Assembly (NCBI GenBank): GCA_003280485.1
Contig: QCEU01000009.1
Location: 1-43,028, forward strand
Origin: Pelagibacteraceae bacterium AG-359-O02
Lineage (GTDB): Bacteria; Pseudomonadota; Alphaproteobacteria; Pelagibacterales; Pelagibacteraceae
Reading direction: 5' to 3'
DNA length: 43,028 nt
Below the pieces are notes generated by a model. It had not been told where the DNA came from, made no database searches, and saw only the letters and a list, made by a program, of their open reading frames with translations. Made by a program: the position numbers and the translations under genes. Position 1 is the stretch's first letter. Every line of letters starts with the position of its first letter. Of this stretch, positions 28,000 to 34,656 are shown piece after piece.

Positions 28000-30082
28000 A
28001 GAAAATTTTTCACCAGAGTACGCAGGTGCAGTCTCGTTATTTGTAAAAGATACAACTGGTATTAGCTCATTTAAGAAGCAAATTACTGTTTATGGTAATA
28101 CAAACTTTAAAAAAAAATATAAAATAAATTATAAAAATATATCACTAAAAAGGAAATTTCTTAATAGTACCTCTAAGAGATATATTGAAGAATTTTTATA
28201 TAATGAAAAGAAAGATCCATCTGACTTAATAGAAGTTCATAATAGACCAAGTTATATAAAGCCAATTTATGAAAAATTAAAAAAAGATGTTATTCTTTAC
28301 TACCACAATGATCCTTTGTCTATGGGTGGATCACAATCAATAAGCGAAAGGTTATATTTATTAAATAATTGTGAATCAATAATTGTAATAAGTGAGTGGA
28401 TAAAAAAAAGATTACTTAAAGGTTTAAATGTTAGCGATGACCTTCGGAGAAAAATACATGTAATACCACATTCAACAAATAAGATAAATAATTTAGATTT
28501 AATCAAGCGTAAGAAAAATTATATAATTTTTGTTGGTAAATTAAATTCACAAAAAGGCTATGATATTTTTGGTAATGTTATAATTAAAATTTTAGAAAAA
28601 AATAAAGATTGGAAAGGTATCGTTATTGGTGATGAAGAAAGAGAAAAGTTAACATTTTCACATCCATCTCTAAATATAATGGGGTTTATTGAGCATAACA
28701 GGGTAATAAAATTGTTCGAAAAATCTAGTATTGCTGTAGTACCTTCAAGATGGGAAGAACCATTGGGTAGAACAGGATTAGAAGCATCTAGCAGAGGATG
28801 TGCAACTATAGTTAGCAATAGAGGAGGATTACCTGAAACCGTTACAGATGGAATAATTTTAAAAAAATTAAATGAAAAAGAATTATATAAAAATATTCAA
28901 TTTTTAATAAATAATAAAAAATATAGATCAAATCTCCAAAAAAAATCTATTATTAACTTTAAACTTGACCATTCAATTATTGCAAGAAAAATTGATAGTG
29001 TAAGAAGGAAAATTTTTAAAACTTTTAATTTTAATATTGATAAGAAATCAAAACTTAAAATTATTCATATAACTAACTTTAATTTTAGATATCATGGAAG
29101 GTTACATTTTAATACAGGAACTAGACTTAACAACGGGCTTATCAGACTGGGGCATAACGTATTAAGTCTATCTGATAGAGATTTAATAAGTCTAGGAAAA
29201 TCATTCAGGGACTACACAGGATCGAAATATTTAAATGAACTAGTTTCAAAAACTATAACAAATTTTAAACCTGATATGGTTATAATGGGACACGCTGATA
29301 GAATTGACTCTAGTATGCTTTCAACTATGAAAGATTCAAATAAAAATTTAAAAATAGCACAATGGTTTTTAGATCCTCTTACAAAAAAAGGTCCAGATTA
29401 TAATAAGAATAAATTAAGGATTCTTGATAAATTAGATAGTATTGACGCTACATTTATTACCACAGACCCATATTCACTAGATTTTAAGATAAAAAATTCT
29501 TTTTTTATTCCAAATCCATGTGATAAGTCTCTAGATAATCTTAAAAATTTTAACTTTGATCACGATAATGATCTATTTTACGCAATTAGCCATGGAGTTC
29601 ATAGAGGAACACTTCGAAAAGGTAAAATAGATGAAAGAGAATTGTTTATTAAAAAGCTTCTAAAAAAGAGTAAAAATATTAATTATGACATATACGGAAT
29701 GTTCAATAGACAACCTGTGTGGGGTGATGAGTTTATTTTTAAGATATCTCAGTCAAAAATGGGTTTAAATTTAAGTAGGGGAAAACCTATCAAATATTAC
29801 AGTAGTGATAGAATAGCTCAATTAATGGGCAATGGATTGTTAACATTTATTGATAAAAAAACTCATTACAGTGATTTTTTTAGAGATGATGAAATGATTT
29901 TTTATACAGATATAAATGACTTAATCGATAAAATCTATAAATATAAAAAAGACACAAAGCTACTTAAGAGAATAGCAAAAAGAGGTCATGAAAAATATCA
30001 TAAGTATTTTAATTCTAACATAGTTGCAAAATTTATTATTGATAAAACTTTAGGATTAAAATCAAATTACTATTGGGATTAA
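27968..30082 (+). CDS. Two-headed glycosyltransferase (GT4 domain plus CgeB-like domain)
   Basis: A 704-residue cytosolic protein with two glycosyltransferase modules. Residues 1 to about 350 form a GT4-type enzyme, with the sugar-nucleotide site PSRWEEPLGRTGLEASSRG (E-x7-E) and SNRGGLPETV after it. Residues about 360-704 form a second GT-B-like module of CgeB type, ending in YYSSDRIAQLMGNGLLTFID and the C-terminal EKYHKYFNS segment. Donor and acceptor are unknown; a surface polysaccharide or glycolipid is the likely product class. It starts inside the GIY-YIG gene (ATGATG) and is followed 13 bp later by another glycosyltransferase. The AT content seems even higher than in flanking core genes. 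Confidence 0.82.
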   Translation: MMKISILLPYKENFSPEYAGAVSLFVKDTTGISSFKKQITVYGNTNFKKKYKINYKNISLKRKFLNSTSKRYIEEFLYNEKKDPSDLIEVHNRPSYIKPIYEKLKKDVILYYHNDPLSMGGSQSISERLYLLNNCESIIVISEWIKKRLLKGLNVSDDLRRKIHVIPHSTNKINNLDLIKRKKNYIIFVGKLNSQKGYDIFGNVIIKILEKNKDWKGIVIGDEEREKLTFSHPSLNIMGFIEHNRVIKLFEKSSIAVVPSRWEEPLGRTGLEASSRGCATIVSNRGGLPETVTDGIILKKLNEKELYKNIQFLINNKKYRSNLQKKSIINFKLDHSIIARKIDSVRRKIFKTFNFNIDKKSKLKIIHITNFNFRYHGRLHFNTGTRLNNGLIRLGHNVLSLSDRDLISLGKSFRDYTGSKYLNELVSKTITNFKPDMVIMGHADRIDSSMLSTMKDSNKNLKIAQWFLDPLTKKGPDYNKNKLRILDKLDSIDATFITTDPYSLDFKIKNSFFIPNPCDKSLDNLKNFNFDHDNDLFYAISHGVHRGTLRKGKIDERELFIKKLLKKSKNINYDIYGMFNRQPVWGDEFIFKISQSKMGLNLSRGKPIKYYSSDRIAQLMGNGLLTFIDKKTHYSDFFRDDEMIFYTDINDLIDKIYKYKKDTKLLKRIAKRGHEKYHKYFNSNIVAKFIIDKTLGLKSNYYWD

Positions 30083-30095
30083 ATTTATATAGTAA

Positions 30096-31073
30096 ATGAA
30101 AATTTGTTTTATAGATAAAACTAATTTTAATTATGACGCAAATTCACTTTATTCTAAAGAATTAAGAGGTGCTGAAAGTGTTATTATTAATTTATCAGAT
30201 GCTTTAGCACTTCTTGGAAATAATGTTACTGTTATAAATAACTGTCTTAAAACTAAAATAATCAATGGTGTAAATTGGATTGATATTAAATCAATTAAAG
30301 AAATTTCTGAATATGATTTAGTGATATCAAATGGTGATTGCAGACTATTTAAATATGCAAAATCCAATAAATATGTTCTTTTTTCTCATAGCTTACAAAG
30401 TATTGAAAAATTTGTTAGAAAAAAACAATTAATCCCATATTTGAAATATAAGCCAAAAGTTTGTTTTTTAAGTAATTATCATAAAAAAAATAGATCTAAA
30501 TTACTTCATTTATTTGGCGAAATTCATCTTAAATGGGCAGTTGATAAAATCTTTTTAGAGACTCCTATTTCAGCAAATATCAATAAACAGACAGCTTTTT
30601 TTACATCTAGGCCAGATAGAAACCTTAAAATGTTAATTGATATATGGACAAGATTTGTAATCCCTAATAACAACAAACTAAAATTACTAGTAACAGAAAA
30701 TAATTTTGAAAATGTTGATAAATCAATAGTTAGTAGAGAGCTAAGTGATCAAAGAGCTTTAATTAAGGATTTACAATCTGCAAGAATGGTCGTTTTACCT
30801 GGTCATAAAGCTGAACTATATTGTCTTGCAGCAGAGGAGGCTAGGGAGCTTTGCATACCAATTGTTACAATGGGCATTGGATGTTTGTCTGAAAGGGTTA
30901 TTCATGAAAAAACTGGTTTTGTTGCTAAAAATGAACATGATTTTGCTAATTATATTCTTAAATTATTTAAAGATGATAAACTTTGGAATTCGTTAAGAGA
31001 GAATCTTATAAAAAAAAGAAAAATAAACACCTGGAAAATAGTTGCTGAAGCACTGTTGAGACAAGTTTCTTAA
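30096..31073 (+). CDS. Glycosyltransferase, GT4-like
   Basis: A 325-residue GT-B-fold protein. The N-terminal part begins MKICFIDKTNFNYDANS and contains LRGAESVIINLSDALALLGNNV, the usual glycosyltransferase helix after strand 1. The C-terminal donor domain has VVLPGHKAELYCLAAEEAREL with Glu residues at the positions of the E-x7-E motif and a following T-M-G-I-G-C-L-S-E-R turn. Substrates are not predictable. It is co-directional with and close to the two-headed enzyme (13 bp) and faces the FkbM methyltransferase gene, so all three may act on one glycan. Confidence 0.75.
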   Translation: MKICFIDKTNFNYDANSLYSKELRGAESVIINLSDALALLGNNVTVINNCLKTKIINGVNWIDIKSIKEISEYDLVISNGDCRLFKYAKSNKYVLFSHSLQSIEKFVRKKQLIPYLKYKPKVCFLSNYHKKNRSKLLHLFGEIHLKWAVDKIFLETPISANINKQTAFFTSRPDRNLKMLIDIWTRFVIPNNNKLKLLVTENNFENVDKSIVSRELSDQRALIKDLQSARMVVLPGHKAELYCLAAEEARELCIPIVTMGIGCLSERVIHEKTGFVAKNEHDFANYILKLFKDDKLWNSLRENLIKKRKINTWKIVAEALLRQVS

Positions 31074-31081
31074 TATACTGT

Positions 31082-31101
31082 AGTTAAGGTGTTTAACTTT
31101 T
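31082..31101 (+). terminator. Weak AT-rich hairpin between convergent genes
   Basis: AGTTAA (31082-31087) pairs with TTAACT (31093-31098) across a 5-nt loop, followed by a short T run to 31101. It lies in the 37-bp gap between the forward glycosyltransferase and the reverse FkbM gene, where a terminator would be expected. The stem has only one G-C pair, so the evidence is positional. Confidence 0.35.
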
Positions 31102-31110
31102 GATTAACTA

Positions 31111-31872
31111 TTATTTTTTATAATTTACTTTTAAAAATTGAGAGTCGTTTCTTATAAATACACAATCAACTTGTAGTAAAAATGATTTTTCATATCCTGT
31201 TCTCTTAAAATCAAATAAATCATATAAAGTGTATTTTTTATTATGCATATACGCTATTACCTCGTCAAATAGTGGGGCATTTTTGTTATACTTATGAATT
31301 GATGTTTCCATAATAATTATTTCAAAATGAGTTAGATAATTGTCTAATCCATCCAAAACTTTTAGTTCTGAACCTTGGACATCCAATTTAATTAAATTAT
31401 TATTTTTTGTTGTAATTATCTTTGGCAGAATTTCAGATAATTTTTTAGACTTTAGTTCTATGGCTTGTCTTTTATGATTTGTCTGTTCTTCAAAAATTGA
31501 AGATCCATATCCCATTTTAAAAAATTTATAATTCTTATTATCTTCTGATAGTAGGTTAATTTGATAAGATATATTTTTATTTTTTTTACATAATTTTTCT
31601 AATTCAACTTTATTATCTTCATTTGCATCATAAAGATAAAAATTTGAGTTTGGAAAATATTTAAGCATTTTTTTTGTCCATTCTCCATAAGCACAACCTA
31701 CATCTACGATAAATTTTGGATTAAAATTTTTTGATTGTAATGAATGTAATATAAAATTTGTTGTTAGAATTTGATTTTTGTTTTGGTATTTATGGTGTAG
31801 TTTATGTTTATCGCTAATTAAATTTCTAAAAAACTGAGATATTCCCTCTAATAATTTGTTAATTTGATACAT
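31111..31872 (-). CDS. FkbM family SAM-dependent methyltransferase
   Basis: A 253-residue methyltransferase. SAM motif I is FIVDVGCAYGEW (54-65), followed by an acidic end of strand 2 (FYLYDAN); IKLDVQGSELKVLDGL is the hallmark of the FkbM group, which O-methylates sugars in glycolipids and polysaccharides and some secondary metabolites. The gene lies 5 bp downstream of the tyrosine recombinase gene on the same strand and is probably expressed with it. Convergent glycosyltransferases next door make a sugar substrate plausible. Confidence 0.85.
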   Translation of the reverse strand: MYQINKLLEGISQFFRNLISDKHKLHHKYQNKNQILTTNFILHSLQSKNFNPKFIVDVGCAYGEWTKKMLKYFPNSNFYLYDANEDNKVELEKLCKKNKNISYQINLLSEDNKNYKFFKMGYGSSIFEEQTNHKRQAIELKSKKLSEILPKIITTKNNNLIKLDVQGSELKVLDGLDNYLTHFEIIIMETSIHKYNKNAPLFDEVIAYMHNKKYTLYDLFDFKRTGYEKSFLLQVDCVFIRNDSQFLKVNYKK

Positions 31873-31877
31873 TATTT

Positions 31878-32831
31878 TTATATATTAATTTTATTTAATG
31901 CATTATTTTTAAAAATATTTGCCTCACGTATATATCTTCTAACCATTTGTGTTGTTTTATGGCCTGTCATTGCCATTATACTTCTTTCATCAGCTCCAGA
32001 ATCAGCAGCTACTGTTGCAAAACCCGACCTTAAACTATGACCTGCAAAATTTTTGTTTTCGATACCTGCTAACTTCAAATACTCTTTCATTAACAAAACT
32101 ACAGATTGGTCAGTTAATCTTTTGTCTGTTAATGATAAACCTTTAGAAAATCTTCTAAAAATAGGTCCAGACTTAATTTTAGAAATTTCTAACCATTTTT
32201 TTAGATTTGTAACAGGACAATAAATTTCATTATCGAAGTAGGGTAGTCCTTTAGTCATTCCTTCTCCGTATTGGTCAGTTTTTGATCTTTTAATAGTGAT
32301 TTTAAGACCCTCAGGAACAAATTCTAAATCCTCATGATCAATTGAAATTAGCTCGGTTCTTCTAAAGCCTCCTCCAAAGCCAATTAAGATTATTGACTTG
32401 TCTCTAAGTTTTTTTATTTCTTCAGTTTTTTGTTCATTTATTACATTAATAATTAATTTTAAATGATTGATTAATATAGGTTTTTTACCTTTCTGAATAC
32501 TTCCTTTGACCCTTCTTATTCCCATTAAATTTTCAACAATGATTGGATGTTTAGTGTCTAGATAATGCCCTTTAAGCCTATGAACCATGCTTATTGATAC
32601 TAATCTTCGTCTTAAAGTGCTTATTTTTGAGTTTTTAGAGAGATGGGTAAGGTACAATGAAACTATTTTCGGCTCTGTTGGTAATGAATTTAATCCATGT
32701 TTTGCACAAAAAGCTCCAAAGTCTTTAAAGTCCGACTTATAAGCTCTTAGAGTATTATTTGCTTTAGAGCTTTTAAGATTATTTAAAGTTGCCTCATGAA
32801 GCGATTTTAGGTCTGTTGTCAGTTCATTCAT
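31878..32831 (-). CDS. Tyrosine recombinase / integrase
   Basis: A 317-residue site-specific recombinase. The N-terminal core-binding domain (about 10-105) starts with the pattern T-L-R-A-Y-x-x-D. The catalytic domain has all expected residues: Arg157 (GFRRTEL), Lys184 (KRSKTD), His265 and Arg268 (HSLRSG), His291 (TGHKT) and nucleophile Tyr300 (RRYIREAN). It appears functional. It is similar in size to XerC/D but not clearly one of them, and more like recombinases of integrated elements. Directly before its start lies a 35-bp dyad (32835-32869) with the layout of a recombinase core site. FkbM follows 5 bp downstream. Confidence 0.92.
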   Translation of the reverse strand: MNELTTDLKSLHEATLNNLKSSKANNTLRAYKSDFKDFGAFCAKHGLNSLPTEPKIVSLYLTHLSKNSKISTLRRRLVSISMVHRLKGHYLDTKHPIIVENLMGIRRVKGSIQKGKKPILINHLKLIINVINEQKTEEIKKLRDKSIILIGFGGGFRRTELISIDHEDLEFVPEGLKITIKRSKTDQYGEGMTKGLPYFDNEIYCPVTNLKKWLEISKIKSGPIFRRFSKGLSLTDKRLTDQSVVLLMKEYLKLAGIENKNFAGHSLRSGFATVAADSGADERSIMAMTGHKTTQMVRRYIREANIFKNNALNKINI

Positions 32832-32834
32832 ATA

Positions 32835-32869
32835 ATTACTATTGATAACAATTAATTATCGCTAGTAAT
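32835..32869. repeat. 35-bp interrupted dyad at the recombinase start: candidate crossover site or operator
   Basis: Two 14-nt arms are inverted around a 7-nt centre. The left arm is ATTACTA-tt-GATAA (32835-32848), the centre CAATTAA (32849-32855), and the right arm TTATC-gc-TAGTAAT (32856-32869). Twelve of 14 positions per arm are exactly complementary; only the dinucleotide at 32842-32843 and 32861-32862 breaks the symmetry. Tyrosine recombinase core sites have this architecture: two inverted arms of 11-14 bp around a 6-8 bp crossover region. The site starts 4 bp before the recombinase ATG. It could instead be an autoregulatory operator. No second copy was seen in the window by eye. Confidence 0.5.
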
Positions 32870-32916
32870 AATATAACTCATTTAATAAGTCAAGCATTTA
32901 ATGTAGAAGAATATTT

Positions 32917-33081
32917 ATGCCTAAATACGTATTAATTGGACTAGTTGTTGTTATTGGAACATTCCTTATCATGAATTATTGGCCAAAACTAAAAGAACAA
33001 ACAAAAAATAGAATATTAATGGTTATTTTCGGCATTTTTTTTATAAGCATATTTGTTTTACTATTTTTATTAATGTTTTGA
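32917..33081 (+). CDS. Small two-helix membrane protein, 54 aa
   Basis: A complete ATG-to-TGA frame of 54 residues starting MPKYVLIGLVVVIG. It has a hydrophobic segment at about 4-20, a short basic loop with WPKLKEQTKNR at 22-32, and a second hydrophobic segment at about 33-54, so a small hairpin-like membrane protein. It ends 6 bp before the DUF2938-like gene on the same strand. I do not recognise a family. Consistent hydrophobic helix-loop-helix organisation and tight spacing to the next gene argue that it is real. Confidence 0.55.
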   Translation: MPKYVLIGLVVVIGTFLIMNYWPKLKEQTKNRILMVIFGIFFISIFVLLFLLMF

Positions 33082-33087
33082 GGTTAT

Positions 33088-33561
33088 TTGATAGAAATAA
33101 TTAGTATTTTAGTTGCTGGAGTATTTTCGTGCATAATTCTTGATATTCTGGGTTATTTGCTCAAGTTAATGGGTATTCCAGAACCATCGTGGGGAATTGT
33201 TGGAAGATGGACATATTATATGCTTAAAAATGCAACTTTTTATAACCCAAATATTGCCCAAATGCCCGATTATAGGTATGAGGTCTTACTTGGTTGGATT
33301 TTTCACTATTATGTATCGATTTGTTGGGCTGTGATATATTATTTTTGTTTTTTAATGGTAGGTCTAAAAATGACTTATTTTTCAGGCTTTATTTTTGGGG
33401 CTCTTACAACGTTAGCTCCATTACTGATATTTCTTCCTTTTACAGGACAAGGAGTGTTTGCAAATAAGACTGGAATACCCATTAAAACATCAATTATGTT
33501 TCTAATCAGACACTCAATTTACGGAATTGCAATGTATGAGGGTTTTAGATGGTTTACTTAA
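33088..33561 (+). CDS. DUF2938-like integral membrane protein
   Basis: A 157-residue protein with four or so membrane helices. GRWTYYMLKNATF, the HYYVS segment after LLGWIF, the PFTGQGVFANKTG turn and the late RHSIYGIAMYEG match the conserved pattern I associate with DUF2938 membrane proteins; their function is unknown. The start is TTG at 33088 because an in-frame ATG is not available near the first helix. It follows the 54-aa membrane protein by 6 bp; the two may act together. Downstream lies the structured RNA region. Confidence 0.65.
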   Translation: MIEIISILVAGVFSCIILDILGYLLKLMGIPEPSWGIVGRWTYYMLKNATFYNPNIAQMPDYRYEVLLGWIFHYYVSICWAVIYYFCFLMVGLKMTYFSGFIFGALTTLAPLLIFLPFTGQGVFANKTGIPIKTSIMFLIRHSIYGIAMYEGFRWFT

Positions 33562-33592
33562 AGCTTTAGATTAAGTTATCCCCAGTATTCAT

Positions 33593-33852
33593 CCCTGTTG
33601 AAAACTCAGTATATTCAACGATAAAGTGATACATACAACCTACTCTATCTGATAATGTTATAAATGAATTAAGAGGCAACTCTTAACTGACCAGCTAGGG
33701 AAAAACCGAGAGGTTCAAGCCTAGAGGGCAGAAAGCTCTGCAGAGTAGCGCTAAAATTGTAGGGTGGACGGCATGGCGGTAGCGCATACAACGACGTGCC
33801 AAAAACTACTGTTCTTTGTACCTGAAAAGGTGCAAGGAAACAGGGTTTTTTT
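33593..33852 (+). ncRNA. Highly structured RNA of unknown family
   Basis: Between the DUF2938-like gene and ogt lie about 260 nt that are much richer in G and C than the surroundings and packed with helices. Seen on the plus strand: TTAAGAG-GCAA-CTCTTAA (33669-33686, GNRA loop); a nested hairpin CTAGG/CCTAG (33695-33724) enclosing AACC-GAGA-GGTT, again a GNRA loop; GCAGA-AAGC-TCTGC (33728-33741); CTACTCT (33640-33646) pairing with AGAGTAG (33742-33748); and a possible pseudoknot of TTGTA/TACAA (33757-33761, 33787-33791) with GGCATG/CGTGCC (33770-33775, 33795-33800). It ends in a strong terminator. A TTGAAA-16-GATAAA promoter candidate (33598-33625) would give a transcript of about 220 nt. I could not match it to tmRNA, RNase P RNA, SRP RNA, 6S RNA or a known riboswitch. 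Confidence 0.65.
33809..33852 (+). terminator. Strong intrinsic terminator at the end of the structured RNA
   Basis: CTGTT-C-TTTGTACCT (33809-33823) pairs with AGGTGCAAG-G-AAACAG (33828-33843) through about 15 pairs with one bulge and two G-U wobbles, closed by a GAAA tetraloop and followed by GG and seven T (33846-33852). It is the clearest terminator in the window. The T run ends only 5 nt before the ogt ATG. The segment AACAGGG at 33839-33845 can alternatively pair with CCCTGTT at 33593-33599, which would break the base of the hairpin. Confidence 0.8.
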
Positions 33853-33857
33853 CATAT

Positions 33858-34133
33858 ATGATCATTAAGGGCACAAAATTTCAATTAAAAGTATGGAAAT
33901 ACCTTGAATCTATACCAAAAGGTGAATTAAGGACTTATTCTCAAGTAGCAATAGCAATCAAAAAGCCAAAAGCAGTGAGAGCTGTAGCAAATGCCATAGG
34001 AAAAAATCCTTATGCTCCAAAAATACCTTGTCATAGGGTAATAAGGTCAGATGGCTCTTTAGGTGGTTATTCAGGTAAAGGCGGTATAAATACTAAGAAA
34101 AAATTGCTAAAATTAGAAGGGATTTTGCTCTAA
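33858..34133 (+). CDS. ogt: Minimal MGMT/Ogt-like methylated-DNA cysteine methyltransferase
   Basis: A 91-residue protein corresponding to the C-terminal, active domain of O6-alkylguanine-DNA alkyltransferases: FQLKVWKYLESIPKGELRTYS (given here by its ends FQLKVWK and GELRTYS), RAVANAIGKNP with the Arg finger, and IPCHRVIRSDGSLGGYSG with the acceptor Cys. The N-terminal domain of full-size Ogt/Ada proteins is missing. I start it at the ATG at 33858; the frame is open back to 33816 but that stretch is the terminator hairpin. No ribosome binding site precedes this ATG, only the terminator T run. Confidence 0.85.
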   Translation: MIIKGTKFQLKVWKYLESIPKGELRTYSQVAIAIKKPKAVRAVANAIGKNPYAPKIPCHRVIRSDGSLGGYSGKGGINTKKKLLKLEGILL

Positions 34134-34225
34134 AAATGTTAAATACCAACGTTTTTTTTTAAATGTACAATATTTAGTATTAATTTTGTAATATCACCTA
34201 TAAGTTGCACAGTAAAATTACAAAT

Positions 34226-34254
34226 GCTCAAAATAGACCCAATTTTGGGCTTTT
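34226..34254 (+). terminator. Terminator-like hairpin downstream of ogt
   Basis: GCTCAAAAT (34226-34234) pairs with ATTTTGGGC (34242-34250) through nine pairs including one G-U, with loop AGACCCA, followed by four T. An alternative inner stem CCCAA/TTGGG uses the same bases. It lies 92 bp after the ogt stop and could end that transcript. Confidence 0.5.
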
Positions 34255-34261
34255 AAACGGT

Positions 34262-34273
34262 ATATTCGAATAT
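34262..34273. repeat. 12-bp perfect palindrome in the gene-free stretch
   Basis: ATATTCGAATAT is a perfect palindrome located 7 bp after the T run of the hairpin at 34226-34254. It might be a protein-binding site, but there is no adjacent gene start and chance occurrence is quite possible in such AT-rich sequence. Confidence 0.25.
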
Positions 34274-34656
34274 TGCAGAGCTATTTCAAAATCAGCTTTT
34301 TTCTTATAAAAATTTAATCATAATTATTTAAAAAAAATTTAATAAAATGTCTTTGAAACATGTAATTATCAAAATATTGGCATATTTGCTTGTTTTTTAA
34401 GTTATTTATCACTAAGTTTAAGTAATTCTAATTTTATTTATAAACTGGTATTTATTCCGCACTCATTCTCATCAGAACATGTCTAATTTGGAAAAAATTA
34501 TGAATTAATTCATTAAAAATAAGACTTTTTTTATGATATTAATTATTAAGATAAAAAATAAAAAATATTCTATAATTATATAAATTTTAAAAAATCATTA
34601 AATTTCAATTATATATACTATGAACATAAAGTATTACATTAATATATTAGTAAATG

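Larger units (their letters stand above)
34134..34656. other. 523-bp stretch without a gene
   Basis: No frame longer than about 20 codons with a start is present on the strands read. The DNA is extremely AT-rich. Visible items are a terminator-like hairpin at 34226-34254, a 12-bp palindrome at 34262-34273 and several A/T runs. In a genome where most gaps are under 50 bp this is exceptionally long. It may be the remains of decayed genes, the edge of a variable region, or hold a small RNA; nothing else can be supported from sequence. Confidence 0.6.

Noticed and set aside
33766-33776. HDV-like ribozyme, because GGACGGCATGG resembles the start of HDV ribozymes
   Set aside because: The complementary P1 strand GCCGTCC is not present downstream, and the rest of the nested double-pseudoknot layout is missing.
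33640-33850. Group I or group II intron
   Set aside because: No P7/G-binding pair, no group II domain V hairpin, no split exon on the flanks.
33593-33852. tmRNA (including the two-piece alphaproteobacterial form), RNase P RNA, SRP RNA or 6S RNA
   Set aside because: No alanine tRNA-like ends, no T-arm with TTCGANT and paired stem, no tag frame ending in a hydrophobic AA motif; no GAGGAAAGTCC core of RNase P; no GGAAGGAAGC core of SRP RNA; no match to the 6S bubble pattern.
33816-33857. N-terminal extension of ogt by 14 codons with a TTG start
   Set aside because: This stretch is exactly the terminator hairpin and T run, and ends where family similarity begins; the ATG at 33858 is preferred.
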